A program made the position numbers and the translations under genes. 60,046 bases of DNA, taken from Xanthobacteraceae bacterium. GTDB taxonomy: Bacteria > Pseudomonadota > Alphaproteobacteria > Rhizobiales > Xanthobacteraceae. Of the stretch, positions 16,261 to 24,343 are shown piece by piece; positions within the stretch are counted from its first letter, which is position 1; the number at the start of each line of letters is the position of its first letter. The notes under the pieces are model-generated. The model was not told where the DNA came from. It worked only from the letters and a program-made list of their open reading frames with translations, and made no database searches. The stretch covers positions 1 to 60,046 of the forward strand of contig JANINJ010000011.1 in assembly GCA_024508855.1 (NCBI GenBank), given 5' to 3'.

Positions 16261-19140
16261 ATGGCTTTGACTCGCCGAAACTTCCTATCATCGCTGACGG
16301 CCATGGCCGGAGCGTCAGCGCTGCCGTTGGGCGTGGCGAAGACGGCTGACGCCGGCAAAACTTATCGACGGTTGTTTGCACATCCACCGGCGCTTGCGAA
16401 ACCATGGGTGCGCTGGTGGTGGCCAGGCGGCGCTGTCGAGGACGGCGAACTGCGTCGCGAGATCAAGCTCTTGAATCTGGCCGGCTTCGGCGGTGCGGAA
16501 ATCCAGGCGTTCAATCCCGGCATTCCTAGTCTGAGCAAGGACGAACGTGCACACGTCAATGACTACGCCAACGCCGCATTTTTCTCTCATGTGAACACGT
16601 GTGCCGACGAGGCGGATCGACAAGGCCTGCACATTGATCTGACGTTCGGTTCGGCCTGGCCGTCGGGCGGCGGCTTCGCGATTACCCCGGAGCTCGCGCT
16701 GCTCGAACTGACGCCTGCCGTTACGAGCGTGCAGACGCCACTTGCCGCTCCAATCCGGGTAAGAATCCCGGGAAACACCCGTAAAATGGGCGCGCTTTCG
16801 CCACTCGATGCACGCGCAAAGGATCCCCGCGCACAGGGCTGGCGCGACCGCATCGCAGCACGCGAAAAGCTCGTAGCCATCGTTGCCATCCGGAGCGGCG
16901 CGCCGGTGCTTGAGAACGACAAGACCTTCCGTGCATCCGTAGTCAAGGCGGCCGGCAGGGTCGTAGACGGCAACGTCGAAGGCATTGTCGTGACCGAGAA
17001 ACTGCGGCCGGACGGCATTCTCGACTGGGTCCCACCGAGCGACGGCGAATGGCAGATCGTCGTGTTCAAGCAGTTCGTTGTGGACAGCCCCGTATTGGCC
17101 GGAGTGGGCGAAGGGCCGCAACTGGTCCTCGACCATTTCAAGCGTGCCGCCTTCGAGGCGCACGCGCGCCGCGTCGGCGACCCGCTGGCGCCAGACGGAA
17201 GACCGGGGCATGCACTGCGTGCCACGTTCATCGACAGTTTGGAACTCATGCCAGATCTGTACTGGTCCGAAGACCTGCTGGCCCAGTTCGCGGCACGGCG
17301 CGGCTACGACGTCACTCCTTACCTGCCCCATCTGCTGCAGCCCGGCTGGATGGAGTCGTGGAATCCGCACGTGTCTCTACCTTATTTCGACGCGGGCGAT
17401 GCGGGTGATCGGATCCGGGCGGACTATCGCCTTACCCTCTCCGAACTGATCATCGAGAACTTTTACCAGCCGTTCGTTGAGTGGAACCACAGCCACGGCC
17501 TGCTGGCACGAGTCCAGGCACACGGTGCGCCCGCCGACCTGCTGAAGACGTACGGACTGGCCGACATTCCGGAGACCGAGGACCTGGAGGGCACTGGAAA
17601 CCCGCATTTCCTGCGGATGGCACGTGCTGCCGCAAACCTGTACGGGCGCAAACTGGTGAGTTGCGAAAGCCTGTGCTGGCCCCTGAAGTCGTTCGAGATC
17701 ACGCCAGCCCAATGGCAAGCGCGCGTGAACCTGTTGTTCGCAAGTGGCGTTAACGCGATCGTCATGCACGGCTTTCCGTATGCACTGCACAAGGATACCT
17801 GGCCAGGCTGGTATCCGTTCGCACCCAGCCCCTTCCTGCCGGGGTTCAGCAGCATGATCAACGAAGCGAATCCTCTCTGGAATGCCATCGGCGCACTCAA
17901 TCGCTACATCAGCAGCATTCAAGCGATCCTGCAAAACGGCGTCAACGTCGTGCCACTAGCCGTATACTTGGCGGACAGCACCTATTTCCACGGCATCGAA
18001 CCCGAGACGACCGATGCGTTGCTGGAGCATGTGCTGGGCATCGGTTACGACTACGACCGGATCAACGACGACAGCATTGCGAAGAGCCACGTGGCCGGAC
18101 GCACGCTCGTGACGACCGGCGGCGCCAGGTACGGGGCGCTCATCCTGCCCGCGCGGCCAGCGCTCACGACAACATCGGCGGCCCAACTGGCGCGATTTGC
18201 CGAGGCCGGGCTGCCGATCTTCTTCATCGACCGGCCGCCATCGCACGCGGCAGGCTATTTCGACCACGCGGCGCAAGACCGCATCGTGAGGGACGCCGTG
18301 CAGGCCGCACTGAATGCGGGCGCCCGCATTACCCGCACCGATGCGCTTGCTGGTGCGCTACGCCAGGCGCGGGTCCGGGCCAACCTGACGTTCACCAGCG
18401 CACCCTGCCTGTTCATCGAAAAGGCGCTGGATGGCCGCGCTGCGTATTTTCTGCACAACCCGAAGGCGGAAGCGCAGACCGTCAGTTTTACTACGCGCGC
18501 CTCTGGCTTTCCGGAACTATGGAACGCGTACACCGGTGAACGGACCGGATTGCACACAAAGAGCAGGAACGGAGAAAGCGAGATCCAGGTCGATCTCGCT
18601 GCCGGCGCCGCCGCCCTGGTCGTCTTCGCCGATCATCGCCTGCCCGCGGCGGCGTCCTGGATACGGACGGATGCGACCGACCTGACCGCCGAACGATGGA
18701 CGCTAGACGTCGATGGCCATGGACAGCACGGACGTGTTGTACGCCACCGGATGACGCTCGATCGTCTGCGCGACTGGCAGGCCGTCCCCGAGCTTGCTGA
18801 CGTCTCCGGCCACGCCACTTATCGCATCAACGTGACTCTGCCCGCCACGTGGCTCGAGCCCGGCAACAAGGTCGTGCTCGATCTTGGCGCTGTACACGAT
18901 ATGGCGGTCGTGACGGTGCTGGGCAAGCAACAGCTCACGCTCATCGCGCCTCCGTTCGACGCCGACATCACGGCTATGCTGCGTCCCGGACTGAACCAGC
19001 TGCAGATCGGCATCTTCAACAGTCCCAATAATGCAATGATCGATTCGAAGAAGCCTGGCCTGAAGAACCTCAAGCCACAGCCCGCGGGTTTGCTGGGTCC
19101 GGTGAAACTGATACGCAAACAGCGCCGGCCCACACCATAA
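16261..19140 (+). CDS. GH106-like alpha-L-rhamnosidase, Tat-exported
   Basis: 959 residues. A twin-arginine signal (TRRNFLSSLTAMAGASA) leads the protein. The segment KPWVRWWWPGGAVEDGELRREIKLL followed by GGAEIQ is characteristic of the GH106 rhamnosidase group; length and a C-terminal jelly-roll-like domain (TYRINVTLPATWLEPGNKVVLDLG) also fit. It would remove terminal rhamnose from pectin side chains or from plant glycosides. Single gene with site S1 upstream. Catalytic residues were not assigned. A related, uncharacterised family of similar architecture is possible. Confidence 0.8.
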   Translation: MALTRRNFLSSLTAMAGASALPLGVAKTADAGKTYRRLFAHPPALAKPWVRWWWPGGAVEDGELRREIKLLNLAGFGGAEIQAFNPGIPSLSKDERAHVNDYANAAFFSHVNTCADEADRQGLHIDLTFGSAWPSGGGFAITPELALLELTPAVTSVQTPLAAPIRVRIPGNTRKMGALSPLDARAKDPRAQGWRDRIAAREKLVAIVAIRSGAPVLENDKTFRASVVKAAGRVVDGNVEGIVVTEKLRPDGILDWVPPSDGEWQIVVFKQFVVDSPVLAGVGEGPQLVLDHFKRAAFEAHARRVGDPLAPDGRPGHALRATFIDSLELMPDLYWSEDLLAQFAARRGYDVTPYLPHLLQPGWMESWNPHVSLPYFDAGDAGDRIRADYRLTLSELIIENFYQPFVEWNHSHGLLARVQAHGAPADLLKTYGLADIPETEDLEGTGNPHFLRMARAAANLYGRKLVSCESLCWPLKSFEITPAQWQARVNLLFASGVNAIVMHGFPYALHKDTWPGWYPFAPSPFLPGFSSMINEANPLWNAIGALNRYISSIQAILQNGVNVVPLAVYLADSTYFHGIEPETTDALLEHVLGIGYDYDRINDDSIAKSHVAGRTLVTTGGARYGALILPARPALTTTSAAQLARFAEAGLPIFFIDRPPSHAAGYFDHAAQDRIVRDAVQAALNAGARITRTDALAGALRQARVRANLTFTSAPCLFIEKALDGRAAYFLHNPKAEAQTVSFTTRASGFPELWNAYTGERTGLHTKSRNGESEIQVDLAAGAAALVVFADHRLPAAASWIRTDATDLTAERWTLDVDGHGQHGRVVRHRMTLDRLRDWQAVPELADVSGHATYRINVTLPATWLEPGNKVVLDLGAVHDMAVVTVLGKQQLTLIAPPFDADITAMLRPGLNQLQIGIFNSPNNAMIDSKKPGLKNLKPQPAGLLGPVKLIRKQRRPTP

Positions 19141-19193
19141 CTGGCCGGGTGCCGGCGCACCGCAACGGTCGTCGGCACCACGATTCAACGTCA

Positions 19194-19430
19194 TCACGCT
19201 TCGGCATGGAGCCTGATCGGATCGTGCAGCACGATACGAGCGTCGAACCTTCTGTCGAACCAGATGACACCTAGGCCAAGGACGTTTAACAACGCGGGAA
19301 CTACGGAGAGCGCAAGAATGATGCCTCCGTGGTCAGCACCGGGGCAGCGCCGAAAGGTGTCGCGGTGTTGACCGCCAGATAGCCTGGACTGGCGACACCG
19401 GTGAGGAAGAATGCGGCCCGACCGCGCCCG
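19194..19430 (-). pseudogene. C-terminal remnant of a membrane transporter (GPH/MFS-like)
   Basis: On the minus strand a hydrophobic stretch (AFFLTGVASPGYLAVNTATP) is followed, after a frame change, by GGIILALSVVPALLNVLGLG, VIWFDRRFDARIVLHDPIRL and a stop. This resembles the last transmembrane helix and tail of glycoside-pentoside-hexuronide symporters. No intact start or N-terminal domain is present. It lies downstream of the GH43-CBM32 gene, so the operon may once have carried its own symporter. The family assignment is tentative. Confidence 0.5.
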
Positions 19431-19663
19431 ACTTGCCTATCTTTTTCCCGATGGACAACCGCACTGAAGCGATCGACTCGTAGTACCTCGGGCCTCCGAC
19501 AGCGCAGTCAGCGTGCCACGCACATCATCTGGACGACCGGTGGCGTGTTCGTTCAGGATGACGAACCTCGATCGTTCATGGGATGCGGCGCCAACCAGAT
19601 GCTCCGGCATGAATAGTGCGAGGTTGCCGAGAAACGGCCGTCGCCGGCGACAGGTCCACCGTC
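19431..19663. other. gap between GH43-CBM32 and transporter remnant
   Basis: No intact gene. The minus strand keeps an open stretch (LFMPEHLVGAASHERSRFVI) that might be part of another eroded gene; not assigned. Confidence 0.35.
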
Positions 19664-21358
19664 TCAACGAACAAGGACCTGGGCACGCCCTTTTGTCACG
19701 CCCTGTTCGTTGACGGCATCCACCGCCACGTAATACTTCTGCCCGACGTTCAGGCTGCCTACATCCGCCGAATGGACGCCGTCATAGACCTGGAAATTCT
19801 GGTTCATGAGCTCGGGGCGTACGCCAAGCCGCACGATGTAAAACTCGGCGTTGCTGGTGGGCTTCCAGGAAATCGTCGCGCGCCGTGCATCGCTATTCTG
19901 ACGCGCGGCCGTCACCCCGGTCACCGCACCTGGGCGCGGGCCCGATCCGTGTCCGAACACACGCAGGTCGTACAGGGAGAACTTGCCGTTGTCCGGCATG
20001 TGGACATTCCGCACACGGACGTAACGTGCACGCTCGGGCCGGGCCAGAACACGGTAGTCGTGCGGCGCGTCACGCCCGCCGGTGGACTGATCGACGAAGG
20101 TCCGCCAATTCGAGTCGTCATCCGAGCCTTCCACGACGTAACGATAGACGTCGCGGCTGATGCCCTTGCCCGCGCTGTCCTGGTCGGCGAAATTGAGCTG
20201 GACCGCTTCGATGGTCTTGGTGGCGCCGAGGTCCATCTTTAGCCATTCCGTCGCCCCCCCCGTCTGCGCGGACCACCACGTCCGGATGTCTTCGTCCGCC
20301 GCGTTCCCGGCCGGGTAACCATCCAGCGTCGACGACGCGGTGACGGCCTTGCGGCGCGACAGCAGCATCCAGCCCGTCAGCTCGCGCTTGCCGTCGAGGT
20401 AGCGTGGATAGTCACCCAGGTAAGTGTCGACCATCAGCGCGCCGTCGTTCGAAAATGCGGCCGGGAAAAGCCCGAGACGACGCTCGAACTTGAAGCGCTT
20501 CGAGATCGTCATGGTCCCCATGTGCCACCACTGGCCGTCAATTCCCTGAAAGGTGCTGCTGTGTCCGGCGCCTGCCACGAAGCCTGTCGGCTTGAACGAA
20601 AACGGACTGTATGGCGCGTACTTGAAAGGGCCCATCGGGTTCGTCGAGGTCAGCACGCCGTCCGCATACGTCTTGTATTCGGTCCCGGGCGATGCGTATT
20701 GGAGGTAGTAGATACCCTTGTGCTTCGTCATCCACGAGCCCTCCACGAAGCTCTCGGCACGCTCGATCTCGTTGTTGTCGCCGACGACCTCCCAGCCGCG
20801 GTTCGCCTTGTCACGCGACGCCGGCACGTCAGCCCTGCGCAAGGGCTGGAAGGTGGCCGGATCAAGTTCGAAGACCCGCAGCGTGTCCGTGCCGCTCAGT
20901 CCCTCGTACATGTAAAGCCGGCCGTCGTCGTCGAGGAACAGGCACGGATCGTTGTAGCCGGGCCGGATGTCGGCCGCTTTCGTCCAGGTGCCCGTCAATG
21001 GATCGTCCGTCGTCCACACGTCCGGCGTGTTCTCGCTCGACGTCATGTACAGCTTGCCGTTCATGACGAGGGCGGTCGGCGCATACCGGTTCACGGGATA
21101 GCCGGTCGGCTCCACGAACTCCCATTTCTGGAGATCGTACGACCACCAATATCCTTTCGAATGCGACGCGAACAGCCAGTACCGGTCCTTGAACCGGACG
21201 ACGGTCGGATCGGCCGCTTCCCGCAAGGACCGGAACTGGTATCGATAAGGCAGGTCCACGGGGTTCGCATATGTGGCGAACCGGTCGCGTGCGACAGCCG
21301 GTAACGTAACGGAAGCACCGATGACGACGGCGAACAATGCGTTTCTGACTTGATGCAT
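19664..21358 (-). CDS. GH43 enzyme with CBM32-like (F5/8 type C) and Fn3 domains
   Basis: About 564 residues from the ATG at 21358, which has AGGGA six bases upstream; the ATG at 21364 overlaps the kinase stop. Signal peptide about 1-24. The GH43 catalytic propeller spans about 25-330: AADPTVVRFKDRYWLF (general base), GYNDPCLFLDDDG and ERAESFVEGSWM (acid). A discoidin-like module (about 335-465; TASSTLDGYPAGNAADEDIR, WLKMDLGATKTIEAVQLNF) binds galactose-type sugars in this family, and a fibronectin-III-like tail follows. Probably an exo-acting galactanase, arabinofuranosidase or xylosidase. Translationally coupled to the upstream LytS-type kinase. Confidence 0.88.
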   Translation of the reverse strand: MHQVRNALFAVVIGASVTLPAVARDRFATYANPVDLPYRYQFRSLREAADPTVVRFKDRYWLFASHSKGYWWSYDLQKWEFVEPTGYPVNRYAPTALVMNGKLYMTSSENTPDVWTTDDPLTGTWTKAADIRPGYNDPCLFLDDDGRLYMYEGLSGTDTLRVFELDPATFQPLRRADVPASRDKANRGWEVVGDNNEIERAESFVEGSWMTKHKGIYYLQYASPGTEYKTYADGVLTSTNPMGPFKYAPYSPFSFKPTGFVAGAGHSSTFQGIDGQWWHMGTMTISKRFKFERRLGLFPAAFSNDGALMVDTYLGDYPRYLDGKRELTGWMLLSRRKAVTASSTLDGYPAGNAADEDIRTWWSAQTGGATEWLKMDLGATKTIEAVQLNFADQDSAGKGISRDVYRYVVEGSDDDSNWRTFVDQSTGGRDAPHDYRVLARPERARYVRVRNVHMPDNGKFSLYDLRVFGHGSGPRPGAVTGVTAARQNSDARRATISWKPTSNAEFYIVRLGVRPELMNQNFQVYDGVHSADVGSLNVGQKYYVAVDAVNEQGVTKGRAQVLVR

Positions 21359-21360
21359 TC

Positions 21361-22440
21361 TCATTCCCTAATCAGTTTAAATTCATCTTCCGCGAGCGGA
21401 ATCGACATCGTGACGACAAATCCCGCGCCAGGCGCCGTCTGGACGCTCAAGGTACCGCGCACTCCATGTTGGAGTTCCAGCCGGCGTACCAGCGTGCGAA
21501 TTCCCAGTCCACGCGACGCCTTGAATGCGTCAGGGTCGGCGCCTGGGCCGTTGTCGCCCACCGTCAGCGTCAGCGTCCCGGCCCGTTCGTCGAGGTTCGA
21601 GCGGATCACGATCTGGCCCGGCCGGCGATATGGATTGATCGCGTGCTTGATACTGTTTTCGACGAGCGGCTGCAACGACAGCGCCGGCAACGGGCAATGT
21701 CCAGCCTTCTCGTCCAGTTCCCAGTCGACCTGCAGCCGGGGGCCGAGACGCAGGCTTTCGAGGTCGAGGTAGTCGCGCACGAATTGCAATTCGTCGTCCA
21801 GTGTCACCAGGTCGACCCCATTCTTTTCGGTCCGGAGCACGTAACGCAGCATGTCCGAGCATTGAAACAGCGCCGCTTCGGCTGCCGCTGGACTGTTGCG
21901 CATCAGCGCGATGATCGAGTGCAGCGTGTTGAACAGGAAATGCGGATTCAGCTTGTTGCGCAGCGCGCTCATTTCCGACGTGACTAGCAGGTGGTGCGCC
22001 AGCCGCGCCGCCTCAGCCTGGCGCCGCCTGGCGTGGGCCATGCGGACGATGTGGAAAATGGCGGCGACGACACAGTAGGTCATCACCGCATAGAGGAGCG
22101 GCCAGAAATACCATGCCAGCGGCTGACGCACGCCGATGAAAAACCACAACAACAAATAGCACATGACGCCGTACAGCAACGCACCGCAGGCGTGAATCAG
22201 GACGACGGCCCACGCTGCCGGACGTCGACGCTCCAGGCAGCCGTTCAATGGCCACAACAACGCAAGGAAAACGGCGTGCGGCGTGCTCTTCAGTATTGCG
22301 GATACGACCCGCGTATCGAATCTTCCCTGGCGCAGGTCGTCGACCTGCAGACCGATCCCCATGAGCAGCAGGAATGCAACCCAGGCGCAAACATAGATTC
22401 GCCACATGCGGAAAGTTTTAGCCGGATCATCGGAGTACAT
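21361..22440 (-). CDS. LytS/YehU-type sensor histidine kinase
   Basis: About 359 residues from the ATG at 22440 (MYSDDPAKTFRMW); an ATG at 22524 would extend over operator site S2 and is less likely. Four hydrophobic segments (about 15-130) form the membrane sensor. The His_kinase domain shows H167 in LNPHFLFNTLHSI, and the ATPase domain has LVENSIKHAI and GDNGPG. It phosphorylates a response regulator, usually of LytTR type, but none is in the window. Its stop overlaps the GH43-CBM32 start, so kinase and enzyme are co-expressed. It is divergent from the symporter operon and shares the S2 site. Confidence 0.85.
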   Translation of the reverse strand: MYSDDPAKTFRMWRIYVCAWVAFLLLMGIGLQVDDLRQGRFDTRVVSAILKSTPHAVFLALLWPLNGCLERRRPAAWAVVLIHACGALLYGVMCYLLLWFFIGVRQPLAWYFWPLLYAVMTYCVVAAIFHIVRMAHARRRQAEAARLAHHLLVTSEMSALRNKLNPHFLFNTLHSIIALMRNSPAAAEAALFQCSDMLRYVLRTEKNGVDLVTLDDELQFVRDYLDLESLRLGPRLQVDWELDEKAGHCPLPALSLQPLVENSIKHAINPYRRPGQIVIRSNLDERAGTLTLTVGDNGPGADPDAFKASRGLGIRTLVRRLELQHGVRGTLSVQTAPGAGFVVTMSIPLAEDEFKLIRE

Positions 22441-22475
22441 GACGGCAGTGTGGCGCGTAATGAAGGCGGCCGTAA

Positions 22476-22489
22476 CGTCTGAACGGACG
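22476..22489. promoter_or_regulatory. CGTCTG-AA-CGGACG palindrome, site S2
   Basis: One mismatch from S1. Lies between the kinase start (36 bases) and the symporter start (about 114 bases), so it could control both divergent operons. Confidence 0.65.
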
Positions 22490-22602
22490 ATGAGCTTGCG
22501 CGTAAAACCAAGCAACATGCCCATACGGCTCTCGTCATTCGCCGCGCCTGTCTCGCCATCGCGTCATTCGCTCGCTCGTCGCCCTACTGCCTTTGCATCC
22601 AC

Positions 22603-24276
22603 ATGACTCTTTTCTCCTCCCTGGATTCGCTCGTCTTCCTCATCTACTTCGTCGTCGTCGCCGGCTACGGCCTGTGGGTGTATCGGCGCAAGAAATCCAC
22701 CGCGGGGTCGTCGGCCTCGCACGAATACTTCCTTGCCGAGGGCTCGTTGTCCTGGTGGGCTATCGGCGCCTCGCTGATCGCATCGAACATCTCGGCCGAG
22801 CAATTCATCGGCATGAGCGGTTCGGGCTTCCGCATCGGCATGGCCATCGCCGTGTATGAGTTGATGGCCGCCGTCACGCTCGTCATCGTCGCCGTGTTCT
22901 TCATGCCGGTCTACCTGAAAAACCACATCTACACGATGCCCCAGTTCCTCGAGCAGCGCTACGGCAAGGCCGTCGCCACGACGATGGCGCTGTTCTGGCT
23001 CGGCCTGTACGTCGTCGTCAACCTGACCTCGATCCTGTACCTGGGCGCGCTGGCGATCGGCAGCATCGCCGGCCTGGGCGTCCTGCCCTGCATGCTGTTC
23101 CTGGCAGTCTTCGCGGCCGTGATCACGCTCGGGGGCATGAAGGTCATCGGCTACACCGACGTCATTCAGGTGACGTGCCTGGTGGTCGGCGGTCTCGTCA
23201 CGACCTGGATCGCGCTCGAGCTGGTCGCAAGGATCGGCGGCGACAGCGGTGCACTGTGTGGTGCGGCCATCCTGTTCGACAACGCACGTGACCACTTCAA
23301 CATGTTCTTGCCGCGCAATGATCCGAACTACATGGACCTTCCCGGTCTCTCGACGCTGATCGGCGGCATGTGGATCGTTAACCTGAATTATTGGGGCTGC
23401 AACCAGTACATCACCCAGCGCGCCCTCGGCGCCGACCTGCCGACGGCGCGCAAGGGCCTGTTGTTCGCCGCATTTCTGAAGCTGTTGATGCCCGTGATCA
23501 TCGTCCTGCCGGGCATCGCCGCGTTCGCACTGGACAAATCCGGTGCGCTGGGTGAAGCGATGCGCCCCGGCGGCGAGCTGAATCCGGACCGTGCCTACCC
23601 CACCCTGCTTGCCCTGCTACCCCCGGGCCTGAAGGGCGTCGCCTTCGCGGCGCTGACTGCGGCTGTCGTCGCATCGCTAGCCGGCAAAGCCAACAGCATC
23701 GCGACGATCTTCACCCTCGACATCTACAAGAAGACCTTCAACCAGGGCGCAAGCGAGCTCAGGATGGTCTGGATCGGCCGCGTTACCGTTGTGGTCGCGC
23801 TGCTACTGGCCGTGGTGATCGCCCCGCTACTGGGCATCGACAAGAAAGGCGGCTTCCAGTACATCCAGGAATACACCGGTTTCGTCTCGCCTGGCATCCT
23901 GGCGATGTTCCTGCTCGGCTTCTTCTGGAAACGAACCACCCCGGCGGCGGCGATGTTCGCCACGGTCGGCGGTCTCGTGTTCTCGATCGTGTTGAAGTTC
24001 CTGCCGCAGATGACGAACCTTGCTTTCCTGGCGCCTTACGGTTTCGCCGTCGACAACGGTCACGGTGTGTACGAGATGCCATTCCTTGACCGTATGTTCA
24101 TCGTGTTCTGGGTCGTGATCGCGGGCATGGTCCTGCTCAGCACACTTGGCGCGCGCGGCAACGCCCTGCGTACGCTGCACGTTGAAAGCAAGCTGTTCCA
24201 CGTGGACGGGGCCTTCGCCTTCGGTTCTGCCGTGGTCTGCCTGCTGGTCGGCGCGATCTACGGCGTATGGTGGTGA
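22603..24276 (+). CDS. sodium/solute symporter family sugar transporter (SGLT-like)
   Basis: 557 residues with about 14 hydrophobic helices. The N-terminal part (YFLAEGSLSWWAIGASLIASNISAEQ) and YWGCNQYITQRALGA are hallmarks of the SSS family branch that moves sugars (vSGLT/SglT-like). It would carry a mono- or disaccharide across the inner membrane with sodium. First gene of a six-gene operon that continues with GH3, glucokinase and an EmrAB-type pump. The start ATG at 22603 is taken because hydrophobic residues follow at once. Substrate not determinable; glucose or a glucoside fits the downstream glucokinase. Confidence 0.9.
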   Translation: MTLFSSLDSLVFLIYFVVVAGYGLWVYRRKKSTAGSSASHEYFLAEGSLSWWAIGASLIASNISAEQFIGMSGSGFRIGMAIAVYELMAAVTLVIVAVFFMPVYLKNHIYTMPQFLEQRYGKAVATTMALFWLGLYVVVNLTSILYLGALAIGSIAGLGVLPCMLFLAVFAAVITLGGMKVIGYTDVIQVTCLVVGGLVTTWIALELVARIGGDSGALCGAAILFDNARDHFNMFLPRNDPNYMDLPGLSTLIGGMWIVNLNYWGCNQYITQRALGADLPTARKGLLFAAFLKLLMPVIIVLPGIAAFALDKSGALGEAMRPGGELNPDRAYPTLLALLPPGLKGVAFAALTAAVVASLAGKANSIATIFTLDIYKKTFNQGASELRMVWIGRVTVVVALLLAVVIAPLLGIDKKGGFQYIQEYTGFVSPGILAMFLLGFFWKRTTPAAAMFATVGGLVFSIVLKFLPQMTNLAFLAPYGFAVDNGHGVYEMPFLDRMFIVFWVVIAGMVLLSTLGARGNALRTLHVESKLFHVDGAFAFGSAVVCLLVGAIYGVWW

Positions 24277-24343
24277 TCCCTTCGCCCCGCCCGTGACCAC
24301 CCAAACCGTTCTACACCTGCCCAATCCACATAAGGCCTGAAGC

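Noticed and set aside
22441-22524. Longer N-terminus of the LytS-type kinase from the ATG at 22524
   Set aside because: It would place the CGTCTG-AA-CGGACG site inside the coding region, whereas the other three sites are upstream of genes; the ATG at 22440 gives a normal kinase.
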